Shown: piece after piece, positions 12,253 to 22,400 of the stretch
How the letters are laid out: each line of letters opens with the position of its first letter
Position numbering within the stretch: position 1 is the stretch's first letter
DNA from: a virus
Strand: one strand, 5' to 3'
DNA: 32,950 nucleotides
IMG/VR virus record: IMGVR_UViG_3300030085_004903
Location: 1-32,950 of that record
The notes under the pieces: generated by a model
Databases searched by the model: none
What the model was told of the DNA's origin: nothing
What the model saw: only the letters and a program-made list of their open reading frames with translations
Made by a program: the position numbers and the translations under genes

Positions 12253-13491
12253 TTAGAAACCTATGGACTCTGGATTTGTGTAATCTTCGGAATAGATTGG
12301 ATCAATTTCTTGGAACTGTAATCCTATCTTATATTGAGTCATCGTTCCTGCCTGATCATTAAATCTTGAATATGTACCTGCAGGAGTATACTCCACATTG
12401 CAAGCCTGCAATGCACATCTTTTTATTCTATTTAAACCCGCATGATCACTATCTGGAAAATCTCCGTTCACATATCGTATTTTAAATGTTCTTGGTTCTG
12501 CAAGGAATAATTGCCCTGAAGTTTTTTGTATTGCCATGTTGAATTTGAAGAATCTTACGATTTTTCTCACTACCCTTGCTTCTGCTGCACTTCTTGGGGA
12601 TAGGGTGAAGGTAAAAGAAAATGGTCTCAGAGTTGGACCTTTGAAAAGTAGTTGGAGGTTGGGGTTGATGACTGCACCCTTGAATCTTGACAACAGTTCA
12701 TCTTGATCGACACCAACTGCAGCAGCTGCGGTAAAATTAGCTAACATTTTACCAATGGCTGTTTTATCTTTGTCTACGTTCGCCTTTGCAGTTTCAATAC
12801 TCTCCTTAATATCATTACCCTCCACAATATCGGAAATTGCACTTGTAGCAGCTGCTTGTATTGGATTCAATTTGCCACCAGCATAATCAACTGCATTGTT
12901 GTCTGCGATTCCACCTTGAATCGGAAGAGTACACTTCTCAAATTCATTATTGCAACGATCAACAGAGGTGAACATGATGTAGTCTTGGTCGGATCTTCGA
13001 CTTAATGGATAGACAAGACCTGTTCCGCTGGCAGAGGCATCAGTATCACCTTTTCCAGTTACTCCTTTTATTGTACCATCTGGATTGGTAGGAGTATTGC
13101 TTTGATTCTTGTTTTCATTCTGATTATTAACTTCAGTATTTGACAGAGACTTATATTCTTGCTGCTCTTCCAAGTTTTGTTTTATATCTTGCCCTAGATC
13201 TCCTGCAATATCAAGAGTAGATTTTTTTACAAACTGATTAACTTTGGCAAAATTAGCATCACCACCATCTTCTCCTTCAAAAAACTTATTGAAGGCAGTC
13301 GCATTTGATATTATGATTCCACCATCAGCCTCTATCGTATAAATTGGATTACCATTTCCATCTGACACGGTAAAGTTTCCCGTATTTGGATCCGTGCTTA
13401 GTTTAAGTGTGGCACCAGTTTCACCGTTCAGGTAATATGGTGCGTTTACATATTTACCGGATGATTCGTTCCATCCTTGCGGTATTGCCAT
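12253..13491 (-). CDS. gp48: Baseplate tail-tube cap protein
   Basis: The 412-residue protein has a C-terminal domain with LLFKGPTLRPFSFTFTLSPR and AEARVVRKIVRFFKFNM, the tube-fold signature shared by T4 gp48 and gp54. The N-terminal half is extended and low-complexity (an asparagine- and glutamine-rich stretch near residues 115-140). gp48 caps the baseplate and starts tube polymerisation. It starts about 25 nt after an AATAAATA late motif on this strand. gp54 is the alternative name, as the two share the fold; the separate tube-fold gene at 14382 makes gp48 the better choice here. Confidence 0.8.
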   Translation of the reverse strand: MAIPQGWNESSGKYVNAPYYLNGETGATLKLSTDPNTGNFTVSDGNGNPIYTIEADGGIIISNATAFNKFFEGEDGGDANFAKVNQFVKKSTLDIAGDLGQDIKQNLEEQQEYKSLSNTEVNNQNENKNQSNTPTNPDGTIKGVTGKGDTDASASGTGLVYPLSRRSDQDYIMFTSVDRCNNEFEKCTLPIQGGIADNNAVDYAGGKLNPIQAAATSAISDIVEGNDIKESIETAKANVDKDKTAIGKMLANFTAAAAVGVDQDELLSRFKGAVINPNLQLLFKGPTLRPFSFTFTLSPRSAAEARVVRKIVRFFKFNMAIQKTSGQLFLAEPRTFKIRYVNGDFPDSDHAGLNRIKRCALQACNVEYTPAGTYSRFNDQAGTMTQYKIGLQFQEIDPIYSEDYTNPESIGF

Positions 13492-13514
13492 TTATACCAA
13501 CAGTTACAGTATTT

Positions 13515-13898
13515 TTATTTATTAACGAATTTAGCAAAAGGTATTGTCTTTAACACTTCGATTTCTTCTGGGTATACTATGTGCATATATCCAGCGACTT
13601 CATTCCAAGTATAATTCTTAATTTCTCCCCAATGAAAGTTGTATCCACGAAATCCCCACTTCTGAATATCAGTACATACAATTAACGGAAATTCATCGTA
13701 AATAATCTCTGCTGTTTTTGCATTATATACAAAAGTATAAGCTCTACCAACTTCCGGAACTACTTCAGTTTCAGATAGAGTTTCGATAATGATCTCCATT
13801 TTATCATCTGCACCTTGTGCATTGATAATATCTGTGTAAACTTCTTCTATTCTATTTGTTCTTGAGGTATTGTAATTTACTTTGTTGGTCTGTGGCAT
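13515..13898 (-). CDS. Conserved structural-cluster protein of unknown function
   Basis: The 127-residue protein contains EVGRAYTFVYNAKTAEIIYD and EFPLIVCTDIQKWGFRGYNF followed by HWGEIKNYTWNEV, a beta-rich pattern I recall from T4-like marine phages but cannot name. It overlaps the gp4 stop by 1 nt (TAATG) and lies upstream of gp48, so it is probably a late gene. It may assist head completion or baseplate assembly. The late promoter motif of gp48 lies within its last codons. Confidence 0.78.
   Translation of the reverse strand: MPQTNKVNYNTSRTNRIEEVYTDIINAQGADDKMEIIIETLSETEVVPEVGRAYTFVYNAKTAEIIYDEFPLIVCTDIQKWGFRGYNFHWGEIKNYTWNEVAGYMHIVYPEEIEVLKTIPFAKFVNK
13516..13523 (-). promoter_or_regulatory. 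T4-type late promoter motif (AATAAATA, minus strand)
   Basis: The motif on the minus strand lies 25 bp upstream of the gp48 start and inside the 3' end of the preceding gene. Distance and match are right for a T4-like late promoter. Confidence 0.65.
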
Positions 13899-14338
13899 TA
13901 GAATAGTTCTTTTTCTGTGATAATTTTGAATTCCAACATCCTATCTTCACAAAACTCTCTCGCAGCTTTCCATTTTGCATCATTAACCGCATAGGTTTTG
14001 ACTTCACTAATGTAAGTTTGAGATTTTTTATTTTTTGTTTTGGTGGGAGGAATAGTTTGCTTGTATGGTTTAACTTCAATTACATATCTTTTAATCCGAC
14101 CACTGTTTTCTTTTATTTTCATATAGAAGTCGGGAAAATAACGATGAATTCTGTCGTCTAAAGGTGAGCGATATGGAATGAAGAATTCTTCTGATCCCCA
14201 TTCTATCACATTTTCGTTTAGATCGCAGTACTGACAGAATTTTCTCTCCCAATTACTTCTACATATTATGTTATTTGGATTTCCTTTATATTTTTTCGGA
14301 AAAGATGGATAATATCTACTTTTATATGATCCAGCCAT
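13898..14338 (-). CDS. gp4: Head completion protein
   Basis: The 146-residue protein matches T4 gp4 (gp50/65), which closes DNA-filled heads. It has SNWERKFCQYCD, then HRYFPDFYMKIKE and RYVIEVKPYKQT. The E...PD...E-x-K arrangement resembles a TnsA or PD-(D/E)XK-like nuclease fold that may trim DNA at the portal. In T4, gene 4 neighbours gene 53; here two genes lie between them. It is the first gene of the minus-strand unit, 30 nt after a perfect TATAAATA motif. Confidence 0.85.
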   Translation of the reverse strand: MAGSYKSRYYPSFPKKYKGNPNNIICRSNWERKFCQYCDLNENVIEWGSEEFFIPYRSPLDDRIHRYFPDFYMKIKENSGRIKRYVIEVKPYKQTIPPTKTKNKKSQTYISEVKTYAVNDAKWKAAREFCEDRMLEFKIITEKELF

Positions 14339-14367
14339 CTTAACTACATACTATATAACTAACAAAA

Positions 14368-14375
14368 TATTTATA
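14368..14375 (-). promoter_or_regulatory. T4 late promoter (TATAAATA, minus strand)
   Basis: This is an exact T4 late consensus on the minus strand, 30 bp upstream of gp4 and in the 43-bp divergent gap between gp4 and the gp54-like gene. A plus-strand late motif in the same gap is not clear. Confidence 0.75.
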
Positions 14376-14381
14376 CTTAAA

Positions 14382-15149
14382 ATGCCACAGTCCCCTAGAC
14401 CTAGAAATAAGAGGGTATTTGAGTTAAAATCAAAGATCATGAGGCCTGCAACAACTTCAAACTATGAAGTTGCAATGAGTTTAAACTCAACTGTTGGTGA
14501 ATTTTTATCAAGATATAATGCAACTCTTGATTCAGATAAGCAACAATATTTGACTCTTGCATGTAGTGAAGCATCATTGCCAGGATCCACTTTTGCAACT
14601 CATGATGTAACTGATGACTTCACTGGTGTCAGTGAAAAAATGGCATATAGAAAGCAATATGATGGCACGATAGATCTTACATTCTATGTTGATCACGGAC
14701 ATTATATGATAGAATTGTTTGATAGATGGATGAACTATATTGCTGGTGAAGGAGAAAGAGGAAGAGGTGGTGCCACTGCATCGTTGGGAGATGGATTTTT
14801 TACACAAGATAGAAACTATAATTACCGAGTTAATTTTCCAGATCAATATAAAATAGACAGTCTGTTCATATCTAAATTTGAAAAGGATCTGAGAGACGAT
14901 AAACCTCAAAGAACAGTATATCGTTTCGTCCAAGCATTTCCTATTGCATTGAATTCAATGCCTGTGAGTTATGATGCATCACAGTTACTCAAACTGACTG
15001 TATCTTTCTCGTATACCAGATATCTCAGAGCAAGAATAGGAGGGGAGTCTCAGTTCGACTTCTCTGTCTTCGGAAATAACTCTGCGGGAGAAATTGATGA
15101 ATCTCCAAACCCATTCAATAGTCCCATTACTCTTGAGAACTTATTCTAA
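14382..15149 (+). CDS. gp54: Tail-tube-fold baseplate protein, gp54-like
   Basis: The 255-residue protein has a tube-protein fold: NYEVAMSLNSTVGEFLSRYN, YDGTIDLTFYVDHGHYMIEL and RTVYRFVQAFPIALNSMPVS followed by LLKLTVSFSYTRY. gp19, gp48 and gp54 share this fold, and position next to the baseplate genes favours gp54, the tube initiator. A tail tube protein is the main alternative, as both are of related size. It is transcribed divergently from gp4. No signal peptide or membrane span is present. Confidence 0.7.
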   Translation: MPQSPRPRNKRVFELKSKIMRPATTSNYEVAMSLNSTVGEFLSRYNATLDSDKQQYLTLACSEASLPGSTFATHDVTDDFTGVSEKMAYRKQYDGTIDLTFYVDHGHYMIELFDRWMNYIAGEGERGRGGATASLGDGFFTQDRNYNYRVNFPDQYKIDSLFISKFEKDLRDDKPQRTVYRFVQAFPIALNSMPVSYDASQLLKLTVSFSYTRYLRARIGGESQFDFSVFGNNSAGEIDESPNPFNSPITLENLF

Positions 15150-15171
15150 GTAAATAACCTCATTTTACCCA

Positions 15172-15179
15172 TCTAAATA
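15172..15179 (+). promoter_or_regulatory. Late-like promoter motif (TCTAAATA)
   Basis: TCTAAATA lies 25 bp upstream of the gp26 start in an AT-rich 55-bp gap, the same spacing as the clear late promoters in the window. Confidence 0.5.
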
Positions 15180-15204
15180 ATATTACTGATTTGTATAGAA
15201 CATT

Positions 15205-15933
15205 ATGCCTTTACCAAAAATTAGTACTCCATATTACAATCTTGAACTTCCTTCGACTGGCCAAGAAGTAGAATACAGACCTTTTTTGGTTAAAGAAGAG
15301 AAAGTTCTTTTGCTTGCATTGGAGAGTGAAGATACAAAGCAAATTACATCCGCAATTAAAACAGTCATCAAAAACTGTGTGAAGACAAAGGGAATCAAAG
15401 TAGAATCTCTACCGACCTTTGATATTGAATATCTCTTCCTGAACATTCGTGGAAAGTCAGTTGGAGAAGAAGTTGATGTAAATATCATTTGTCCTGATGA
15501 TGGAACCACTCAAGTTCCTACGAAAATTAATATCGACGAGATTGAAGTCAAGAAATCTGATGATCACAACAATAAAATCAAGGTTGATGATCAACTGATG
15601 ATTGAGATGAAGTATCCTTCACTTGATCAATTCATTAAGAACAACTTTGATTTTGCTGGTGCATCAACAAAAGATACAATGGATCAATCATTTACTCTGA
15701 TTGCATCTTGTATTGATAAGATTTACAATCAAGAGGAAGTTTGGGAGTGTGGTGATGTGACCAAGAAAGAAATGACAGAATTTCTTGAGCAGATGAACTC
15801 AACTCAATTTAAGAGCATTGAGGAATTCTTCAATACAATGCCAAAACTTTCTCATACACTTACCGTCAAGAATCCTAACACGAAAGTTGAGAGTGAAGTT
15901 GTTCTGGAAGGACTGTCAAGTTTTTTCGCGTAG
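15205..15933 (+). CDS. gp26: Baseplate hub subunit, tail assembly chaperone-like
   Basis: The 242-residue protein matches the T4 baseplate family of gp26. It opens with PYYNLELPSTGQEVEYRPFL and KEEKVLLLALES, followed by INIRGKS-like and VNIICPDDG segments. It precedes the two giant tape-measure-like genes, the place where other tailed phages carry a tail assembly chaperone with a frameshift extension. A slippery T TTT TTC occurs two codons before its stop and opens into a 61-codon extension. Its role is probably to chaperone tape-measure or hub assembly (inference). Confidence 0.82.
   Translation: MPLPKISTPYYNLELPSTGQEVEYRPFLVKEEKVLLLALESEDTKQITSAIKTVIKNCVKTKGIKVESLPTFDIEYLFLNIRGKSVGEEVDVNIICPDDGTTQVPTKINIDEIEVKKSDDHNNKIKVDDQLMIEMKYPSLDQFIKNNFDFAGASTKDTMDQSFTLIASCIDKIYNQEEVWECGDVTKKEMTEFLEQMNSTQFKSIEEFFNTMPKLSHTLTVKNPNTKVESEVVLEGLSSFFA
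15921..15927 (+). promoter_or_regulatory. Slippery heptamer for -1 frameshift (T TTT TTC)
   Basis: In the gp26 frame the sequence reads agt-ttt-ttc-gcg-tag. T TTT TTC is a canonical X XXY YYZ slippery site. A -1 slip bypasses the stop at 15931-15933 and joins a 61-codon open frame ending at 16112. No strong downstream stem-loop is seen. Confidence 0.65.
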
Positions 15934-16112
15934 CCCTCGCTCACATCGATCTTGAAAGTTACTACAAACTGAATTTTGCTTTGATTCAGTACCATAAATA
16001 TAGTTTGACTGAGATTGAAAACTTGATACCGTGGGAAAGGGATATCTATGTCGCCTTACTTAAGGAACATCTAGAAAACGAAAAGTTAAAAGCACAACAA
16101 AATGCCACCTGA
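15927..16112 (+). CDS. -1 frame extension of gp26 (tail assembly chaperone-type domain)
   Basis: This frame has no good start codon of its own, so it is probably expressed only as a gp26 fusion of about 302 residues. It reads RVALAHIDLESYYKLNFALI, then HKYSLTEIENLIPWERDIYV and LLKEHLENEKLKAQQ. The pattern of a helix, LTEIE, a Pro-Trp and a final LL helix is typical of the short second domain of tail assembly chaperones. It overlaps the next gene by 11 nt. Without it, 15934-16101 would be a coding gap in a densely packed cluster. Confidence 0.72.
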   Translation, partial: RVALAHIDLESYYKLNFALIQYHKYSLTEIENLIPWERDIYVALLKEHLENEKLKAQQNAT

Positions 16113-19100
16113 TCTCGATGACCTAATAAACAGCATAAGGGAAGAGGCAAGCAGAGAATCTGCGTTAGCTGTTTACGAAGGAGCTCGTCAAGACGATTTG
16201 GTGGATGAGGAGATTGATGAAAGAATCCTCAATCTCCTTGGATTGGATGATACTTTTGATATTGATTATAAGACATACATGACTCTCCTCAAGGAGAGAA
16301 TGGCTGCTGCTCGAATGGCAAAGAGTCAGATTCCTACTGAGGAATCAGAAATTATTACAGAAGAATTTAGAAGAGTAAAGAGAAAGACTGGTAGATTTAA
16401 GATAAAGACGAAGAAAATTAGTGTACAAGATTTCCAGAAGAGCGTAGTTAAACCTTCTAAACTCCTGACTGGTTCTGCTTTTAAGACACCTACAGAAGAA
16501 CCTAAAGCAGAAAAAGCACCAAGAAAGAAAAAAGTAGACGATATTGTAAAGATAAGAGAAACTGTTGTTTCAATCAAGAATCTTCTTGAAAAGAGAAACG
16601 ATCAGTTGAAGGATTCTGCTGAGACGGAAAGAAGTAGAGCACAAAAAGCAAGAAGATCAAAAAGAGAAGATGAGTTAGAAGAGAAGAAACCAAATCTTGG
16701 ACTTAAAGTATTAGAAAAAGCCGTTGCTCCTGTCAAGAGTTTATTTGATAGAATTGTCAGTGGTCTTGTCGCCCTGATTGCAGGAAGATTTTTATATAAG
16801 TTCTTAGAATGGTTCTCTGATCCAGATAACAAAGAAAAAGTTGATAGTCTAATTGAATTCTTAACTGATTTTGCTCCTGCAATTTTAGGAGGTTTCTTAC
16901 TATTTGGAACAGGATTTGGTAGAATTATAAGAAAATTGATTGGTGTTGCAGTGAAGATGACTGCAAGACTTCTTAAGTTCGCAGTACCTAAACTCCTTAA
17001 GTTTGTTGCGAAAAATCCGGTAGCTGCTGCAGCTATTGGTGTCGTTGGTGGTGCTGCCATTGGTGGCATCATGCAATCCCAAACACCATCAAATGATCCA
17101 GAAAGAGCAGCAGAAGGAAAGACTCAACTAGATGATACTCAAGACTTTGGTGGAACAACAGGTGCTCCAATTAGTGGAGATATGCTCGGATTTGATAAAG
17201 GTGGAATGATTCCAAACCTTTCTCAACTGACTCCTGCAGGGATGGCACAAGGTGCTCTTTCCCTTGGATCATCAATCAAAGAAAGAGGTCTTGGTAATGT
17301 AGCAATGGATTTTGCTGGTAATGCATTAGGTGGAATTAAAAACTTTATGGATGAAAAGGGCATTAGTGATTTGCTAATGCAACATCCTCTCGCTAAATTA
17401 GGAATAATTAAGGGGGAAGAGTTACTTGGTGGATTTACAAACTTCTTAAATGAAAAAGGTATTAGTGATACCTTCATGAATCTTGGTAAAGGTCCTGCAA
17501 AGGATATTACTGGAAATAGTGGAACTGACATTAAAGGAGCTGGTGTTGATACACAATTAATTTCTGCTAATGCTGGTGATATCGTTATCAATAAAGAGGC
17601 AGCTTCTGCAGTAGGATCAAACTATTTCGATGCAATTAGTCAAAAATCTGGTGAAAAGATATCAGGTGCAGGTCCAGATACGCAAATGATTGCGGTTCGT
17701 CCTGGTGAAATTGTTATCAATAAAGAAACGGTTGATGCAGTTGGTGCTGATCACTTCCTGGGTCTGAATAAATTGTTTGGCGGTGCGGGAGCAAACAAAC
17801 CAAAAACTGCAAAGGTACAAGCAGCATCTGGTGGTGGACTTGTCCTTCCTGCATTCTCCTCAGGTGGTATGGTTGGTGGGTACGAATCTAATCATGACCA
17901 TAGTAAAGAAGGAACTAGTGCTTCCAACAGGGAGAATAAAAAGTTATTGAGACAAAGAAGTAAAGATATAAAAGAGGAGAAAAAAGAGGAAAAAGAGATA
18001 AAGAAAATTTCTTCAGGACAAGTAGTTGGTAGAGAAAATCTCCCTGCTGCCACCCAGAAGGCTTTGACAGAAATGGATGCCAAGAGATCTGGAACTTTAC
18101 CACCAGATATTAAGACTACAAAGAAAGGTGGTGTGCCCGATATGTTGGGTCTTGGTGGGTTGATTCGTGGTATTACTGGTATGGGAACCAACCAGAAAGA
18201 AGAATCTGGTGGTGGATTTGTTGGTGCTGTTAATAAGGTAATGGGTGCTATTGAAAATCCATTATCTATATTTGGAATGCTTGGCGGTGAGAAAAAAATA
18301 GTCGATGGTAACATTGGAAAACCAACAGCACAAGAACAAAAAGATCTTGATAATCTTGCTGATAAGAAAGAAAAGTTAAAGCAGAGCCAACAAAAATTAA
18401 TGGGACTCAAGAGTCCAAAAAAATCAGTTCAGGATGATCCTTTATTTGCAGAGTATCAACAGGCTTTTGATGATCCAAATCATCCTCTACATGAAAAAGT
18501 AGCTGGTGATCTTTTTACTGATAAAGATCCTATCAGATTTGAAGAATTTAAAAAGTTAAAAGAAAAAGAAGGCAAAAAGGAGAAAGTAAAGAGCACATTC
18601 CAACTTGCAGGAAGCAGTGAAGTAATTGATCTTAACAAACCGATGGGTTCTGAGATCAAAAGAGCAGACTTTCCAAATACAAGATCTGGAGCAAAGGCAT
18701 ATCAAAATGCCATGAAGAATATGAAAGCTGGTGCAAAAGCATCTATTGCATCATTACCCAAAGATTATAAGAAAACTGAGCAAGAAGCATTTGCAAAAGC
18801 AGAAGAGCATCAACAGAAAAAAGAATCAATTAATGCAAGACATGCACAGTTGATGAAGTCAACTGATCCTCAGAGAATTGCTGATTATGATGCTAAGCAT
18901 GGAGAAGGTGCTTACGCTAAGAAGTTGCTCGGTAAACTTAAAAATACATATGCAGATGCTAGTGCTGCTGAAGTGAAGAAAGTAGTTGATCCAAAATCTT
19001 CCATAATTCCATCAAAAGCAAAAACCTTTGAAGGTGGTGAAATAAAAGAAGGAAGTGGAGACAATATAAAAGGCGAAACTGCTGATAGACAATTGATCAA

Positions 19101-19425
19101 GGGAGAACCTGGTGAATATGTTTTTCCAAAAGAATCCGTTCAGAAACTTGGTGGTCCGGATCAACTAGATAAGGTGGTTGCAAACACTGATCCAAATTCT
19201 ACTCCTGCTAAAATGGGAGAGAAGAATGTGAAATTAAAACCACCCGAAGCACCACAGAAAAAACCAATGATTACTAATCTTCCACCAACTGTTCAGAGCT
19301 CTGGTGGTGGTGGTACTTCTGGTGGTATGGAAATGGCTGGAAATAATCCTCCAAGTATTCCAATGCTTTCTAATGCCACAAAGGCAAGAAATAAAATGAT
19401 CTACGGAATCAACGAGGGAGGCTGA
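16102..19425 (+). CDS. Giant tape-measure-like tail protein 1
   Basis: This 1107-residue protein directly follows the gp26 frameshift extension, the usual position of a tape-measure gene. Residues about 146-196 form a charged coiled coil. About 200-330 hold hydrophobic spans (SGLVALIAGRFLYKFLEWF, AILGGFLLFGTGFG, AAAAIGVVGGAAIGGIM) typical of tape measures that enter the inner membrane. Three related modules follow, with DTQLISANAGDIVINKEA (about 474), DTQMIAVRPGEIVINKET (about 520) and DRQLIKGEPGEYVFPKES (about 990). EKGISD occurs twice. The coil resembles the N-terminus of the next protein. gp29 equivalence is possible but unproven. Confidence 0.72.
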   Translation: MPPDLDDLINSIREEASRESALAVYEGARQDDLVDEEIDERILNLLGLDDTFDIDYKTYMTLLKERMAAARMAKSQIPTEESEIITEEFRRVKRKTGRFKIKTKKISVQDFQKSVVKPSKLLTGSAFKTPTEEPKAEKAPRKKKVDDIVKIRETVVSIKNLLEKRNDQLKDSAETERSRAQKARRSKREDELEEKKPNLGLKVLEKAVAPVKSLFDRIVSGLVALIAGRFLYKFLEWFSDPDNKEKVDSLIEFLTDFAPAILGGFLLFGTGFGRIIRKLIGVAVKMTARLLKFAVPKLLKFVAKNPVAAAAIGVVGGAAIGGIMQSQTPSNDPERAAEGKTQLDDTQDFGGTTGAPISGDMLGFDKGGMIPNLSQLTPAGMAQGALSLGSSIKERGLGNVAMDFAGNALGGIKNFMDEKGISDLLMQHPLAKLGIIKGEELLGGFTNFLNEKGISDTFMNLGKGPAKDITGNSGTDIKGAGVDTQLISANAGDIVINKEAASAVGSNYFDAISQKSGEKISGAGPDTQMIAVRPGEIVINKETVDAVGADHFLGLNKLFGGAGANKPKTAKVQAASGGGLVLPAFSSGGMVGGYESNHDHSKEGTSASNRENKKLLRQRSKDIKEEKKEEKEIKKISSGQVVGRENLPAATQKALTEMDAKRSGTLPPDIKTTKKGGVPDMLGLGGLIRGITGMGTNQKEESGGGFVGAVNKVMGAIENPLSIFGMLGGEKKIVDGNIGKPTAQEQKDLDNLADKKEKLKQSQQKLMGLKSPKKSVQDDPLFAEYQQAFDDPNHPLHEKVAGDLFTDKDPIRFEEFKKLKEKEGKKEKVKSTFQLAGSSEVIDLNKPMGSEIKRADFPNTRSGAKAYQNAMKNMKAGAKASIASLPKDYKKTEQEAFAKAEEHQQKKESINARHAQLMKSTDPQRIADYDAKHGEGAYAKKLLGKLKNTYADASAAEVKKVVDPKSSIIPSKAKTFEGGEIKEGSGDNIKGETADRQLIKGEPGEYVFPKESVQKLGGPDQLDKVVANTDPNSTPAKMGEKNVKLKPPEAPQKKPMITNLPPTVQSSGGGGTSGGMEMAGNNPPSIPMLSNATKARNKMIYGINEGG

Positions 19426-19428
19426 TAA

Positions 19429-22400
19429 ATGTTAGCACTCTTAGGAAAGGCAACCAAAACTGGAAAGGCAGTTAATATTGGAAGAAAACTTCTTGCCAAA
19501 GGTGGTGAGAAAGAGCAAAAGAAGAAAGATGATCGTAGAAGATATTCCGAACCATCATCTTCTCTTGTTCCAAGAGGATCTGCTGCACCAAAAAATACTT
19601 CAGTTCTTGCTCCAGTTCCTAAACTTGCTGAGGTCAATGAAGATACAGCAAAAGGTGATGATGACATTCTAGTAATTAAGGATACGGTAATCAGTATTCA
19701 TAAGATACTGAAGACCACATTTAAGAATGAATCAATTTTACTGAAGCAAAGAAGAAAGTCTGAAGAGAACCGAAAGAGAGCAGAGCAAGAAGAAGAATTA
19801 GAAGCGAAGAAGGAAGACGATAAGAAAGAGAAGTCTGGTGGTGGGAAGATGAATGTTCCCATGAGTATCATGGATCGAATCAAAGCATTCATTGCTGGAT
19901 TCGTTGCATATCGACTTGTTCCTTTTATTCCACAATTGTTGGAATTAGTCAAATTCATTCCTCCTGTTATTGATTTCTTTGCAAATACGGGTATATTTTT
20001 AATTGATGCATTCTCTTCATTCCTTGTTATCGCAAAGAAACCGATTGATTGGGCTAAGGGTGCAATCGAAAATATAGGCGGAGAGGAAGCACTCGAAAAA
20101 TTTGAAGGATTATTATCTGCATTTACTACATTTGCTAACATTGCCATCATTGCAGGAATGGCATCCATTGGTGGTGGAGGTGGAGATTCTTTTGGTCGTG
20201 GTGGCCGTGGTCCAAAAACTACAGGTATTGGTGGTAAAGGTGTAGGTCAAACCAGAACAACTTCTCCTGCTGCAGCAAGAAGATTTGCAAGTAGATTCGG
20301 TAGAGATGCAGCAGAAAAGAGATTCGGAAAGGATGCTGTAAAGAATCTTGGCGGAAAGTTTGGTAGATCTAGAGCAACAAATGCAATCAGAAAAGGTGCC
20401 ACAACTGTTGCCGATAAAATTGGAGGAAGAGGTGGAGTCAAAGCACTTGCATCATTAGGTAAGATTGGTAAATTTATTAAAGTTCCTGTTATCGGTGGCA
20501 TAATTAGTGCTGTTCTCGCATTAATGAGTGGAGAACCGATTGGGAAGGCATTATTTGCTGGAATTGGAACTACAATTGGTGGTGCTCTTGGAACACTCAT
20601 TCCTATTCCTGTCCTAGGGACGATTCTTGGTGGTTTTATTGGTGATTATGTTGGCAATTTATTAGGAACACTGTTCTTTGGTGGAGGTCTTAAGGAGGCT
20701 GGTGCTCAATTAGGTAAGGATATTTTAGGAATATTCACTGGAGTGGGTAAAGGTGCAAAAGCAATCTTTGACTGGGTGTTTGGTGGGGGATTATTTGATC
20801 TTATCAAAAATATTAGTGGTGGTGTATTTAAATTTGTTACCTATATTTTAAATCCTGGTGGGTTACTCTTTGACTCATTGAAGCAAGGTGGTAAAATTGC
20901 AGAAGCAATATTTAATTTTGCGAAGAGCATTGTTGGAAATGCAGTTGGAGGAGTCGTAGAAGGATCAAAAAGAGCAACTGGTGGATTTTTTGATGCTATC
21001 ACTTTTAATGTATTTGATTTTGATAAGCAAAATGAAGTAGAAAAGAAAGAAGAGGGTGGTCCAGTTGGTGATACTGAAACTAATGTCGAGAAAAAACTAG
21101 AAAGAACTACATTTAAAACCTCCACAAAGAAACCAGATAAGGTAAAGATAGGAAAAGATATTGGTGGACCAGAAAAGTTAGTAAAGGCTGGTTTTAATAA
21201 GAAGACTGTTGGTTATTTGGCAGCGGCATCTGATGAGATGAAGCGTATTCCTCTCATCGGTTCCATCATGGGATCCGCAATTGATCTTCTCTTGGGTCAA
21301 AGGCCAGAGAAGTCGATGCTACAATCATTCTCTACAAACATTGTCGCATTAAACGATTTTGCTACGGTTGATCAGGTAAATCAAGGATCTCTGACGGGTC
21401 TCTTATCTGCCAGTGCGATGCAAACTGGTGGCGAAGTTTTTGGATCTACTTACGGTCCAGGAACAATTGCTGGTGAAAGGGACTCTGCCACAGGTGCTTT
21501 ATTAGCAACTGATCCGGAACAGTATCAGGTTGTTCTTTCTCGTTATCTTGAGACTGCTGTTGATAATAAAGTTCCAAATGTGTTTAATGCAATGAATCTT
21601 GCAGAAACCATGAAGGAAAATGAACCAGGTCCATTTGACAGTATATTGGGTGGATTAAAAGATTTCTTTGGTTTTGGACCTAAAAAGGCAACAGATGGTG
21701 GAGGTGGTGATGATAAAAAGACTAGTAAGAGTTCTGGTGGTATCACCATGGGAAGTGACTTTGAATCTACTCTTGCAAGACTTTTAAAAGATTATGAGGG
21801 ACTCAGAACAGAAGCTTACAAAGATTCCAAGGGTATTCCAACTATTGGAATGGGTGCAACATATTATCCAAAAGGATTCCGTCTTTCTGGTTCTGTTCAA
21901 ATGGGACAAACAATTACCGAAGAAGAAGCGTTATACATTAAACAACAACACATCAAAGAACATAGAGATAGACTTTTAAGAGAAGTTCCAGCTTCTACAT
22001 ACGCTAAGGTTCCTGATAATGTAAAAGCAGCACTTGAATCTAAAGTTTTTAATTATGGAAGTCTTGGTGGTACTTTAGCTGATTTGGTTACAAAAGCAAC
22101 GGAAGATGGTAATTACAAACCAGTTTCTGACTATTTCAGAAATACTCTAGCAAAACATGATGGTGGTCTTAATAGTTGGAGAAGAAACGATGAAGCAGGC
22201 ATCATAGATACTGGAACAAGTAGTAGAGCAAGTCTATCTTTTCCTAAACAATCTGGTGCTGAAGCTACTAAAGTATATGAAGCAGAGGTTGCAAAGGCAT
22301 CGTCTGGGTCTGGATCTCCTGATGTTGATTCATCAGATATGTCTACTGCTGATGTAGGATCTAGAGAGCGAGGAGAAGGATCTAAACTCGCGGGAGAACT

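Noticed and set aside
15993-16000. CATAAATA as late promoter for the first giant gene
   Set aside because: It lies about 100 nt upstream of the gene and inside the gp26 extension frame; spacing is unlike the other late motifs.
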